64,000 nucleotides of DNA from Marthasterias glacialis. Its lineage: Eukaryota; Echinodermata; Asteroidea; Forcipulatida; Asteriidae. Under the pieces are notes generated by a model. It did not search any database. It was not told the DNA's origin and saw nothing but the letters and a program-made list of their open reading frames with translations. Shown in pieces: positions 35,883 to 46,801 of the stretch. The position numbers were made by a program, and so were the translations under genes. Positions within the stretch are counted from its first letter, which is position 1; every line of letters begins with the position of its first letter. The stretch spans positions 3,752,236 to 3,816,235 of the forward strand of contig OU452231.1 in the NCBI GenBank assembly GCA_911728455.2. The letters are read 5' to 3'.

Positions 35883-38330
35883 ATTCACACAGTGATAAAT
35901 ACATAAAATAATGAAAAGTACAAAGGCAATGATGGCCCAAACTAAAGGCTTAATTCCATAGGTCCTTAAAAAGAAAAACACAAAGGCAAACACATCCAAT
36001 ACGCAACAAAGGTTGATGAAATATTAATTAAATATTGTTAATACTTGATGCAGGGTCAACTTGAGTTACACAAAAACTGATCCAGCAGTCATCGTCAAAA
36101 TGCTGACTTTTTTTGTTTGTTTCATGTTGTCTAGACATTAATGTGTACGACTCGTCTTTTGAATGTGCAGTGGTCACCAAGTCACCCGACTGGAAGAAAC
36201 TTTTTATTTAAATTACTCTGAATCTCGGCTTAATGTAAAGTCTCACCCCGGTGCATGTGGGGTTGGTTTGGGGTTTCATCAAGAGAGAAGATTTTCAGGA
36301 TTTAGGGAGGGCTTCACACAGCTGTGTGGAATTTATTAAGTTCCGCTATTTTCTGTTTGCTTTCCTATTTAATGTCTCGACTGTATGTTCACACGTGCTG
36401 GTAAATATATCTCCAAGATGAAAAATAAAAATGAAATGAATGAATGCATCAATTATATTATATAGTGCGTTCTAAATCTACCCAGGTTCTCTGAAGTTTG
36501 TCCCTAAGCTCATTGGCCTACCATGTTTTAAAACTCAGAGTATTTGAACGTAAACGCTGAGAGTATAGCGCTGGGGTTGGGGTTAGTTTCGGTTTTAAAT
36601 CATGTTTCCGAAGTTGAAAGTGAACAACCCGGGCAACCGCTCGCCCCCTAGAATTTGTACCGTTGAAGATCAATTCCATACTTCTCGTTTTATGAAGACA
36701 AACATTTAACATTCTGAAAAAAAGTTTGAACCTCTTGAATCAGGTACAGCCATATAAAAATAGTAAAAGAACACAATTGTTGACAACAGGCCTATGTCAA
36801 GTATCTGAAACATAGTTTTCCCGGCGTACAATCGTTGGTCCACGATTTTTGACTACAGGCGCGCTACAAACAAGTAAATAAAAAACCATGACCTAAGACT
36901 TTCGTAACTAACGCATTCGTTAGTAACCAGATAGTCTACAAAATTCGACAGACGGCCTTCGTGGGGAGAAAACTTCAGCTGAGCCTGATTGCACAGATTA
37001 CGTCTTGCGACTTGATATCGTCGGATAAACCATAATCTCCCTTCGCCCCAATTTTTCTCACCTATGCTTTTGAATTCTGGCAATAATTTTGCACCAGATT
37101 CTTGATCACACAAGACACCAATGTGGTGGTGCAATGTATAAGAATAAAAAGGTTACCACCCTGTACTAGGACAGTTGACCCAGGGTCATCCAGACAGCTT
37201 CAGGGGTCAAGGGAGAGTGTTTTGAAATTGTCTGCCGGCATGCGGCTCAAAGAAACAAACGCGAGATAAAATGAGTCTGCAAACAAAGCGAGAAATTGAA
37301 AAATTCAAATTCAACATCCAAGCCGTTTAATTGAATTGGAGAAGCATTAAAAATAATTGCTAGCTCCGACTCAATAAAAAAAAAAAGCCTTGAGTTTCTA
37401 GCCGAATCTGACCCAGCCCCGTCCCCTGTATTTCCACCATTTCCTCCCACTATTGTGAACACGCTCAAACTTAGACATTCATACCGACTTGATTACAAAA
37501 TCTTGATTCAAATGGAGGGGGGGGGGGACTGTGATTGTTGAAAGCAGTAACTGTCATTAGCAAGTGATAAGTATGTAGGCCTTAGATACTGCTGCGCATA
37601 GTAAGCCCGGCTTTGGTTGATGATTTGGCTAATTAATATGTTGGCACATAATGCATCCAAAGCCGAAGTCGCTATTGCATAACAGAGCATTCTTGCTGAA
37701 TTATGTGTCCCTATAAATGTATAATATTATTATGTAAGCCGATACCGTCATCCCCTAAATCGTTGATAATGAGTAGGGCGACCTCAAGAGACCATGCTCA
37801 GTTTCTGTCCTATAGCCTACTTTAGTGAGCCATGTTTAAATCATGCGAAATCGGCTACGGCTATGGCTGTTGCCTACGATAATAACGGTGAAGATTAGGC
37901 ATTTGAAGCGATCTGGCAATAGCCACTGTCGAAGCTGCCAAAGTCCGAACATCTGACGTCATCACTTCGAGGCTTGTGAGGAAAGCCTGGTATTGCCTTC
38001 CAAACGTTCACCGTAACCACCATTAACTTATATAGACATACATGTATAACTTAGGATATCAACTTAGTGTCTTCAATGCATGGTCTCTAATGTACCGGTT
38101 CAAGTGAAGTACAAAAATAGACAAAAACAAAGAAGACACAAGAAAACTTTATTAATCAAAAAACAATAATAATAATAATAACTTTTAAAAAAAATATTTA
38201 TTAAATAAATTAATAAAATTAATTATTAATAATTTATTAATAAAACATTTTTTTATACTGAGAAGGTGCAAAGGACGCTGAGCGGTGCCAATAAAATTCC
38301 TTGCTGGTAAAAAACACCGTCAAACTTATT
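35883..38330. other. Gene-free interval
   Basis: AT-rich, with short (AAT)n near 38,166 and a G run near 37,517. No exon is supported. Confidence 0.4.
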
Positions 38331-38337
38331 TGCAGGA

Positions 38338-38430
38338 GCCAGGGCCCAATTTCATAGAGCTGCTTTTATTCACAAAAAGTAGCTTAGCACAAAACAATTT
38401 TGTTTACCGAAATAAAGTAACCAGCCAATG
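38338..38430. repeat. MITE fragment, CCAATTTCAT family
   Basis: AGGGCCCAATTTCATAGAGC, CACAAAAAGTAGCTTAGCAC and AATAAAGTAACCAGCCAA match the left half of the full element at 26.83 kb. Confidence 0.75.
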
Positions 38431-38438
38431 TAACCAGC

Positions 38439-38439
38439 C

Positions 38440-38486
<47 letters not shown>
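38439..38486. repeat. (CAA)n microsatellite
   Basis: About 16 CAA units. Confidence 0.97.
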
Positions 38487-38487
<1 letters not shown>

Positions 38488-38829
38488 CAAACAAACAACA
38501 AATCAAAGAAAGTTGACAAGCAATGATAATGGAGTACTGATACTTGTTTGTCTTTTTTTTATTTCCTAAAATTCAAAGTCGTATATTTAAACAATGTTTT
38601 TACACTTAAAAATCGAAAATAAAATGGCATGCCCTTATAAAACATACAATGTATATATTTTTCAGGAAAGGAAAGAAAAACCAAACCACCTAACTTGAAA
38701 GAGGTAGTCTTATTCAAACAATTATAACTTAATACCAAAAATAAATTGTATTCCGTTAAAAATATTATCAACTTTAAATCAATAAAAGCGTGTAATTCGC
38801 TGCAATATGAGATATTTGAGGACCTTAGT

Positions 38830-38927
38830 TGGCAGCAGACTTACCAGGTAAATCCATTGTTCCCGGAAATGTGCGCATGCTCATAACTACGCAAACAATG
38901 ACAATTTACCTGATAAGTCTGCTGCCA
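38830..38927. repeat. Short fold-back element
   Basis: TGGCAGCAGACTTACCAGGT-AAAT (38830-38853) is matched by an inverted near-complement ending TCTGCTGCCA at 38927, around a GCGCATGC-containing centre. It is about 98 bp and could form a stem of more than 20 bp with few mismatches. A related, weaker arrangement lies near 6.22-6.30 kb. Confidence 0.75.
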
Positions 38928-39388
38928 CCTATCGTTCTAAAGGCTCCCATTGAGTCGCAATATTAAGTACGTTATATTCAGAGATGTAATAAAATATAAA
39001 TCTTTGGTGTACACTGATACATGGACAATCATATTTAAAAAGGCACTTGAGGAGGTATAGCTATGTACTTAAAAATGTATTAAGTTAAACTTTGTACACT
39101 CACTAAGAAGAACAAACGTACGCTTAAATAAAGACTAAAAAGTTGTCATGGATGTCAGAACAATGACCAGTCTTCCATTGTCTTCCATTGTCTTCCATTA
39201 GCGTAGTAGTAGATGTAGTGCACTCGTTATTTGTGCGTCAGGCAGTACTACACAATGTTTTACTACAACCATTTCTGACTTATGTTTTCTGAATATTTCA
39301 GCTTAGTCTATACACTTCTCGCGAACTTACTCGGCAATATTTCCCGACTAAGGAGACCAGGAGTGGAAACGCTTTTGTAACTGTATCA

Positions 39389-39643
39389 CACGCTCTAAAA
39401 AAAAACTCCAGGGTCAGAATTGACCCAGTTTCCGGGTACCAGGGGGCCTGACCCATATCTGGGTCAGGCTGACCCGGAAACTGGTTTAAAATTTGGGTTT
39501 TTTTACTCGGATTCTGCGTCAGTTTGACCCGACTCTGGGTCATTTTGGCACAGATTCCGTGGCATACTGACCCACAAATGGGTCAAGCCCCCCACGGGAT
39601 CCTGAATCCGGGTCAATTCTTACCCGGTGGTTTTTAGCGTGCA
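39389..39643. repeat. GGGTCA/TGACCC-rich MITE (copy 2)
   Basis: Ends CACGCTCTAAAAAAAAACTC and GGTGGTTTTTAGCGTGC are inverted repeats. The interior shows the same order of GGGTCA/TGACCC motifs as at 31.3 kb, including GACCCATATCTGGGTCAG. Confidence 0.82.
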
Positions 39644-40202
39644 CGAAAGACTCTGTCATCAAATTAATAGAGGTGAAACAAGTTTTGTTACATTTTCCCG
39701 TCGGTAGATTGGATTATTCCAATCATCAACACACATAAAAAATCTACTAAAAGAGTCTTTTGAATCTTATTTGAAGGTAGTTGATCTTTATGTGGAGGTA
39801 TAGTTGATCTCACGTGGAGGTAGTTGAACATTGAATGTCCTAAATGAAAATCACATTTTTAAATCATTTTTGCAATGAATTCAGTACATGATAATTATGT
39901 TAAGGCACCGAACATTTTATATTAACTCATTGCATTATAACCGGCTGCTCGTCGTCTCTTTGAGAACAAGTTCATCCCCACGGATACTAAGGAAAATACG
40001 TTTACAAAAACTTCAAAATATAATTATTAATAAATTATTTGTGTACTCTAAGAAAGTCAATGGCACTTAGAGAACATCGTCTTTCTATTGAAAGTGGCTG
40101 CTCCCTATCTTACAGTACTGCTTATATTTGTGCTTAGTATTATGAAACAACTTATTTGTTGAGCATACATTTTAGATTAATTTGTGTAGAAATACGAACA
40201 TT

Positions 40203-40466
40203 TTAAAACAAAAATACAGTGAACATCGTGGTAAACAAAATGGCGACGCTTGAAACGACAGGAACAGTGGCTGCTCCCGGTGTGGTTTCCGCCTCCTTTG
40301 TTGCCATATCCTCTTTCTTGGTGGTCATATCATCTGCGGGTTCGGCACTCGAGCTGGTAAATGGCGGTCTTGGTGTTGGAGACTGGCCTCCGGGCAGAGT
40401 ACCCATCGTGACGCTGGGGTCATCCACTACCCGGATCTTCCACCCCAGGAATCTGTGCGTGTAACA
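40203..40466 (-). CDS. Skeletor-like (DM13/DOMON family) protein, terminal exon
   Basis: Last of six visible coding exons (264 nt, phase 0, acceptor GGAATTAG above 40466). It begins CYTHRFLGWKIRVVDD. With the preceding ...DLVYYQ this gives VYYQCYTHRFLGWKI, the highly conserved C-terminal signature of Skeletor-family proteins. A Ser/Thr/Pro-rich stretch (GGQSPTPRPPFTSSSAEPAD) with a small internal repeat (DDMTTKKEDMATKE) follows. The exon ends in a hydrophobic segment VPVVSSVAILFTTMFTVFLF directly at the stop. A terminal hydrophobic tail with no cytoplasmic residues suggests a GPI-anchor signal, or less likely a tail anchor, implying an extracellular surface protein. Drosophila Skeletor was described as a spindle-matrix protein, but many homologues look secreted or surface-bound, so the cellular role here is open. 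Confidence 0.88.
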   Translation of the reverse strand, partial: CYTHRFLGWKIRVVDDPSVTMGTLPGGQSPTPRPPFTSSSAEPADDMTTKKEDMATKEAETTPGAATVPVVSSVAILFTTMFTVFLF

Positions 40467-41464
40467 CTAATTCCGAGAAATGACATTTGTTAAGTTTCGA
40501 TTCGTTATGAATTCAACGTGACTTTAAGCACCGATTCTAAAAAATTTTTATAACCTGTTCATAAGTATGACGTAATTCCACGTGATGTAGGCCACGCCCA
40601 CTTCAGAAAAACTGCACTGATTACCATGCACAGGTGCCCATAAGAGTTGCACTGAACTAGTTTTTTCTTTGACAATTTATTCAAGCCAAGTTTAATAATT
40701 GGACTTGGCTTTTACGTACATTCTTGATTAAAAGTTTCTATCATAAAAATTGCTTTGGAAAAATGAAATGGGTGATTTTTGAAATTACATACAAACGAAT
40801 GCCACCTTAGGACCCGGAAGTAGCAAACTTTGTTGACGTGCAGCAGCTACGCACACGTGTGACGCAATGATTTACAAACAGGATATATTATTTTATATGC
40901 CTAACTTATTTTCTCTGGAAATGATTAGGTCAACGAACAATGAACCGGATGTTCCGTTTCATTCTCAGAATGCATAAAGGCGGAAACAAAACAGCGGAAT
41001 TTTAACAGTATTTTAACAAAAAAAGGAATACATGTATACATAAATTTTAAATAAACGATGGATGCAGCTTTTTATTTCATCATTCGAGTATTCTCCCATG
41101 TCAATAGCAAATGGAAAAAGTGCCGGTAAATATGATTGCCAACTGCTAGGCTAGTTAAACGCTGATGATTACAGAGTTGAAAATGTTTTATCATCAGTAC
41201 AGTGGCGTAGTCAGCATCCCTTTTTTTTCATTTATTTATTTTTTGGAAGGGGGCAAAAGGGGTGACACAAATATTTGTAGAGATATCAATTTCAGTTGAG
41301 GTCAAGTCTAAAATTGCCTGATTTATTGCACATTCCACAGTGTTTAGAGGCTGACAGGGGAGGAGGGGGCAAGGGGGGTAAGATGATCCGGGGCAGCTGT
41401 CCCCTTTGCCCCCCCCCCCCCCCCCCCACCGGCTACACCATTGCTTCAGTCACAAGTTCCTTAC
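40467..41464 (-). other. Intron of the Skeletor-like gene
   Basis: A 998-nt phase-0 intron (donor GTAAGG below 41465). It holds a C-run of about 20 nt at 41,408-41,427 next to an ordinary AT-rich interior. Confidence 0.85.
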
Positions 41465-41637
41465 CTGATAGTAAACCAAGTCCGGGGTGCTCCCGTCTGG
41501 TGTCCACGTTAATAAACCTGGAGCAGCCATTGGGTCGCTGCAAACGAGTTCCAATGTATCTTTGAAGGTGGCAAAGCTGTAATAGTTGTCCGGGGAGGTT
41601 CCGATGGTTTTAGGGCGCCACTCGCAGTACGGCCCAA
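41465..41637 (-). CDS. Skeletor-like protein, penultimate exon
   Basis: A 173-nt exon encoding (V)GPYCEWRPKTIGTSPDNYYS, then FATFKDTLELVCSD and ending WTPDGSTPDLVYYQ. The pattern C-W-P------...L-L-C---......LTWTPD--TPD-VYYQ is diagnostic of the conserved Skeletor C-terminal region. The acceptor is CCAATCACAG; the first codon is completed by the G left over from the 28-nt exon. Confidence 0.9.
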
Positions 41638-42189
41638 CTGTGATTGGAAAACATTATTTTTAGAAAAATGTTAAGCACAGCCTGGATTTCCGGGGAATTG
41701 TTAAAACAGTGAAAATGAAAAGTATAACCAAAGAAAGACGGAGGTTTTAATATGTAACCTGAGGAAGACTGAGGTTTTAAACGTGCTGATTTTTTTTTTA
41801 TAGTGGAACATGACAACAAAGGGTTTAATTTGAGTGTTTCCTAGAAGACAAAAGGAAGGAGATAAACAACAAAAACAACCCCGAAAACCTCAACGACACC
41901 AACAAAATCAAGACAGTATAAAGATCGTGTTGAGCCATCCGTCATACTGCAATGATAAGGTATAAACAATATAATAATAATTGCCTGTTTTCTCTGGCGT
42001 TTTGTTTCATAAAAAGAAAACCGACGATTCCGGGAAAACAGTTTGACGCTTATAATGACACAAAGCACCTTGTGGCGTCTACACAAAGAACACACAAAGA
42101 GGCTAATTCTGAAACTACACAGTTATGTCATGTTTCTGTAAAGGTATGATACTTTATAAGTTTTGTGAAAAGTACCGGTGAGTGATGTT

Positions 42190-42460
42190 GTCAAGTAGGT
42201 GGGTGGTCGGGTTGGCGTTTCGCCCTCAACCTCTAGGACCCCGGTTCGAGTCCCGCTGGGGGCACTATGTAGATTAGGTTTTCAGTCCCTACCTGATTGC
42301 GTGGGTTTCCCCATGGAATAAATCTCTGGGGTTTTCCTCCCACATCTAAAACTGAAACTTCCTTCCTCGTCACCCCTCCGAAGGGTTCTTGGCAAATAAA
42401 GTGATTAAGTTCGCTTTTATGAGAATCCTTGGCTTCACAACCACAAATAATAAATGAAAT
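42190..42460 (+). repeat. tRNA-derived SINE (family 2), best copy
   Basis: Perfect B box GGTTCGAGTCCC, body phrases GGTTTTCAGTCCCTACCTGA, TTGCGTGGGTTTCCCC and CTCCCACATCTAAAACTGAA, and a 3' end with AATAAATGAAATGAA. It lies in the opposite orientation to the host gene. Confidence 0.85.
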
Positions 42461-42463
42461 GAA

Positions 42464-43030
42464 GTACTTTTCAGCCGAGTATCAAGTACTGCCGAGTACT
42501 AGAGTGGCCGAGTAGTACTCAAGTTAGAATACTTGGGCCATCGAGTACGGGTACAAGTGTCCGAGTACCGAGTATTCTAATATACGAGTACCCAGTCCAA
42601 CAGCCGAGTACCAATTAAGTACTTGGATCTCCGAATTCGAGTATGAGCGCTATATAAAAAATACTTCAAATTGACGTTAAACCCCAACCTTTTTTAAAAA
42701 CAAGTTTCCAGACGACAATGAGTGCTTGTAACGATGACCATCTTTTAAACGTGAATACATCACAGATAACTTCCTTCTACTTTGTCCGGAGCTTTATTCC
42801 TCTATTCCTTGCATTAACGCACGTACAGGAACGCGGAAAGGGAAGTGGTATTTTGACCACGAATACTTAAACTAGGAGTCCGGGTACTTTTTTTAGTCAA
42901 GTGCCGAATACATGTCTACGAGTATGTTATTGTCTCAGTCGAGTATTTAGGTATAGAGCACCAGTACAAGTACCATCCAAACGGTACTCAATTAGTACTC
43001 GATTACGAGTACTACAACATTGAAAAGTAC
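42464..43030. repeat. GAGTAC-rich element with inverted ends
   Basis: Starts GTACTTTTCA (42464-42473) and ends TGAAAAGTAC (43021-43030), an exact inverted repeat. The two flanks (42.46-42.66 and 42.87-43.03 kb) are packed with CGAGTACT/AGTACTCG variants; the centre is unremarkable. It has the form of a fold-back MITE. Confidence 0.7.
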
Positions 43031-43571
43031 ATTAATTTACTCTAGTTTTCAATGAAAGCACCGTATCCGACCAAACTGATCAAGCCTCACCAGATGAGGT
43101 CGTTGTGTTCCCGGAAGAAGGACGTATAAGGAAATTGAGACTGGCAAAAGGTCGTAAAAGCAATTACTGTTCAAACTTGTGCTTCAAGTAAACAGATGTG
43201 AATGTTTTGTCGTTTTTATGCCGTACGTAAGTCATTCGGGAAAGTTAAATTCCCTGTAAAGGAATGGAAAAACGTGTTTATGGGAGTAATTGTAGCAAGA
43301 TATTTACAACAGTTCGTCAATGTTTTCACGAAGGGACGGGCATGTCAAATTGGGAAAAAATCGTGTTTGGAGATAATCACACAAGAGCTTCATCACATTT
43401 CAAAACTGCAAAACAAAAGCACAATGCTTATTCTTTTAAGTCTGTTTTTCCTCCTGTGATCTATTATGAGTTAAACTTTCATCAAATGTGATTTTTTATG
43501 ATCAATTCATCAATTTATTTATGATTTATTCGAGAAAGTATGAAAAGGACGGGCATCCCGAAATTACGCTT

Positions 43572-43625
43572 TTTGTGTTTTCACGAAGCGACGGGTATAT
43601 GCCCGTCGCTTCGTGAAAACACAAA
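43572..43625. repeat. Perfect inverted repeat, 24-bp arms, 6-nt spacer
   Basis: Arm 43572-43595 (contains CACGAAGCGACGGG) is exactly complementary to 43602-43625, around spacer TATATG. A related single-arm sequence (TTTTCACGAAGGGACGGGCA) lies at about 43,323. It could form a very stable hairpin in DNA, or in the intron RNA of either strand. Confidence 0.95.
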
Positions 43626-43975
43626 CGAGTTATGCCCCTACTTTTTTTTCAAAAGAGCCATGTTTTTGCTTGTGACCTTCTGCTGGGGCAAAAAGGTGTA
43701 ATTTGTGTGCCCAGAAAAAGTTGTACAGCCTTACGACTTTCTTCCAGGCACACCACGAGGTGGTCACGTTATCTATATAGAAATCACTGAACAACTTTTG
43801 TTTTGTGTTATCGTAAGAACTTTGTTGACATCCATATTATTTAACTATATAACTATTTTTTGAAAAGGAACCTTTCAGGTTCGAAATTTGTTCATAATAA
43901 GCGTTTTCAATCATTGCTAGTTATGTAATAATTTCTTTTGAGTCACTCTGTATCATTTTCTATTCTTAAACTTAC

Positions 43976-44003
43976 CTTCCATCCCAGCGTATATTTGCAC
44001 CCT
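43976..44003 (-). CDS. Skeletor-like protein, 28-nt microexon
   Basis: Encodes RVQIYAGME plus one base. It has a strong acceptor (CCCTATCTTTGCAG) and donor (GTAAGT-like), and joins in phase to both neighbours to give ...AEQY|RVQIYAGME|VGPYCEW, as expected for the family (a V-(V/I)-(Y/F)-AG segment before the CEW motif). Without it the frame would not close, which supports it as real. Confidence 0.85.
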
Positions 44004-44551
44004 CTGCAAAGATAGGGGACAAAATAAACCATATATCAACATTTATTGTATTCATTGACCAAGTCATTATTTTCTTTATATTTCGAAATTTTGCCCTCAG
44101 CAATTTTGCAGTCACAAAATGATTTTGAATTCCAGCTTCGAGTTTATGCACGGATCATATGAAACACAATCTGCTATATACCACAAGTATAATATTGAGT
44201 ATAAATTTTTTGGGGGAATAGCAAAGCAAGCATTGTTATATCATCTTTCTTGCATGGAGTGGAGTTGTTGCCCCCAAGCAGCCTGTACAAATAGACCGTA
44301 TGATAAGACCCAATTATTAGGGCCACACATCAACCAGTTCCATGAAATCCCCAATACGAAAAACCAAACCACGCCCTTACATTTCACGTAAATGTATTGG
44401 AGACAAAAAGCCACACTGTATGGAAATAATGTCTCTTGCTCTACCGAAGAGTTTCTTTTGAATGGAGTACAGTTGTTTGCCTCCAATGAGCCTCATGTAG
44501 CAACTATGTAGGCACTGAGTGTTACACAGATCATATTTAATGACGTCTTAC
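44004..44551 (-). other. Intron of the Skeletor-like gene
   Basis: A 548-nt phase-0 intron (donor GTAAGA below 44552). Open frames across it are incidental. Confidence 0.83.
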
Positions 44552-44745
44552 ATATTGCTCAGCTGCCGTTTTCTGGGCGTAGCCTCCTTCCGAGTCGTCA
44601 GTGATGTAGAAGGGGTGGTATTGGGCAGACAATGTAGGGTCATTTCCACCGTAGATTTGAAATGTGTAGGTGGTACCTCGCTGGACGGTGATCTCCGGAA
44701 TCAGAAGTTCATTGACATACCAAGCAATACCCCAGCCAACCTTCC
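44552..44745 (-). CDS. Skeletor-like protein, exon with GWGIAWY / HPFYITDD block
   Basis: A 194-nt exon encoding KVGWGIAWYVNELLIPEITV, then QRGTTYTFQIYGGND and SAQYHPFYITDDSEGGYAQK. The motif GWG-AWY-N---IPE--V-RG--YTF---GGND----A-YHPFYITDD--GGY is the best-conserved stretch of Skeletor-family proteins. The beta-rich pattern and conserved His may reflect a cupredoxin-like fold; that is a guess. The acceptor is CATCTTCAG, and the leading GG completes a Gly codon. Confidence 0.93.
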
Positions 44746-45856
44746 CTGAAGATGGAGGTGGAAAATGACTTCGTTATATATCTAAGTGTCCGACTGTTTT
44801 ACAGTTATTTGTGAATTATTAGCACATTCTAACTTTTTGTTTGATTATTGTAGTTTTAGCTTTTAAAACTGATTTTTATTTTATTATATAAAACAATAAG
44901 ACATATAAAAAACCGTCTCATCGATGCTGTTAAACAGAACACTATTACAGTCGATGAATTTAACGCTTGCAAGAAGACTAACATGCTTGTTAGTCTATGC
45001 CTTAATCTTATTTAGTATTTGTTTATTTATGTATTTACTTATTTTATTCATTTTAATTCTTTGGACGACACATATTTTGAACAGGGTCCGTCAAAAACAA
45101 CGAAAGTTCTTCATTGTCGTCACTGCGTTCATACACATTTTAAATCAGTAATTATTGAGCAAATGTTGTTCGTAAAATTGAGGAGCCCAATTAACTAAAT
45201 CCAAGAAACCAACCTGTGATAATTATTTCTAAATTTGGAGGATGCATTCGTGAAAATAACAACAAACAGCCAATGCTTTGTCCAAGATTCCATGAACTTA
45301 AGTGCTTATTTCGATACTGAGCGGCAATCAAGATAAGCAATGGCTAATTGGTCTTCATGACATTATCATTATTATTATTATATATTTCTGGTAATGAAAA
45401 CCAAGGATAAGTGAACTTAATCACTGTAGCTCTCAAGCCTGAGGAAACCTGTAGATAAGGGTGCTTGCTATGTGAACCAGAAACACCGAGGTAAACCCCT
45501 ACTCTTCCACGATAAAGTGTTCTGGGTTCGGTTACGTGCACCACCTATCCTAGTACACGGGTCCTACGGCTAAATGTCCCATCCCGAAGGACAAAGCAAT
45601 TATGATAAAGTATCTTGCTCAAGGACACAAGTGCCGCGACCGGGATTCGAACCCACACTCTGCTGCTAACAACACCAGAACTTGAGTCCGGTGATCTTAA
45701 CCCTCGGCCACGACACTCCTTGACATTGACTGTATTTAGAGGGAAAGTACTTCCGTAGAGTACGTTTGAACTTTATCATCATATAGCTTCCATATTGGAG
45801 CTGGTAGTTTCGTTAAGACGATCACCAATTACGGACTTTGTATTTTAAAAACCTAC
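44746..45856 (-). other. Intron of the Skeletor-like gene
   Basis: A 1,111-nt phase-1 intron that contains a near-complete family-1 SINE. Confidence 0.83.
45365..45718 (-). repeat. tRNA-derived SINE (family 1), near full length with (ATT)n tail
   Basis: Read on the - strand: tRNA-like head GTGTCGTGGCCGAGGG...GGGTTCGAATCCCGG, body, then a (TAATAA)-type tail at 45,365-45,382. It is in the same orientation as the host gene. The body matches 21.61-21.93 kb. Confidence 0.85.
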
Positions 45857-46033
45857 CCGTAATGCCTGTATAGCCGCGCTCTCCACCGGACTGCCCGATC
45901 TGCACGGTGAAGGACGTAACGCCCTCTATGCGAGAAGGTGCCCAGGGTTCCAAAGGACTGTCAGTACCGGTTGGTGTGGTGAATTCTGGACACGAGGTGG
46001 CGCCCTGGCGACCGAAGTTTAGTTTCAGATTCA
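45857..46033 (-). CDS. Skeletor-like protein, exon following the DOMON domain
   Basis: A 177-nt exon encoding (V)NLKLNFGRQGATSCPEFTTP, then SRIEGVTSFTVQIGQSGGER and GYTGITG. The L-L-FGR-----CP motif follows the DOMON domain in Skeletor-type proteins, and the exon runs in phase into the GWGIAWY exon. The acceptor lies in a C-rich tract (CCCACCCACAG); the donor is GTAGGT. Confidence 0.9.
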
Positions 46034-46450
46034 CTGTGGGTGGGTGGGGGGTTGGGGTTGGAGATAAACAAAACGTAAATATATATGCCATATGATAACA
46101 TTTGGTAGCTCAACTGAAGGGTGTCCACAACACTGGGAGAGTGAAAAACAAATCGTCGCAGATTTCCACACAACTTAGCCTATGGTATAAAGATGGTCAT
46201 AGCAGACTTCACTAAAACATGTCTGCTTGAAATGCTATAGTTTTTTTGAGAAATGAGGAAAACAATTAGTTTTAATCTTGCGAGTCGAAAACCCGATGAT
46301 TAGTAACAGTGAAAACATGAAAAGGTTTTATAAAAATATTTTTGGAGCTTAAACTTCCACAGGTTTGTTATTTAATGTATAATGTTGGGTGACACAAAGT
46401 GCGGATACTGTTTTTTTTTTTTACAATTACATGTTGTCCAAAAAACCTAC
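46034..46450 (-). other. Intron of the Skeletor-like gene
   Basis: A 417-nt phase-1 intron with donor GTAGGT. No other content seen. Confidence 0.82.
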
Positions 46451-46561
46451 CTCTTACAACGCTAGTGTGTTTGGCAACTCGCCCGTCAGGGTTGATAGGT
46501 CCCAAAGCCCAGGATATGTAAACCTCACGGTCAGTGGGTATCACCTTATCAACACTGTCAC
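46451..46561 (-). CDS. Skeletor-like protein, exon with the C-terminal part of the DOMON domain (most 5' exon visible)
   Basis: A 111-nt exon encoding DSVDKVIPTDREVYISWALG and PINPDGRVAKHTSVVR. It matches the end of the DOMON domain (D-(A/V)D--IP-D----(V/I)-WA-GP-N). The acceptor is TTTTTCCAG above 46561, and the first two bases complete a codon from an upstream exon. The six visible exons sum to 947 nt (2 + 315 codons including stop), so 314 residues plus a partial codon are seen. The rest of DOMON, DM13 and the signal peptide must be encoded further upstream. I find no such exon between here and 64,000. Confidence 0.88.
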
Positions 46562-46801
46562 CTGGAAAAAGATAAAAACAATGTCATTAGTTATACTTGA
46601 GGCAATTTACGTTCCCCTTTTACATATGCTACGTCCGATTTTGGGCGATTTGACTCCCCAAATTAGATTGAATTTAAAATAGATCTTTTGATAGATTCCA
46701 AAAAGTTAAAATCTTTCATTTAAGATGTTGCACGAACAGTAACAGGAGAATCTTAGACCGAGACTATTCTGCCATTTGCCTGTGGTAGTAAAATCAAAAC
46801 C
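46562..46801 (-). other. Start of the large upstream intron
   Basis: Short AT-rich stretch between the last recognised exon and the composite repeat array. No exon seen. Confidence 0.6.

Larger units (their letters stand above)
41638..43975 (-). other. Intron of the Skeletor-like gene (2.3 kb)
   Basis: A phase-1 intron. It contains a family-2 SINE, a GAGTAC-rich element and a perfect 24-bp-arm palindrome, each listed separately. Confidence 0.82.
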
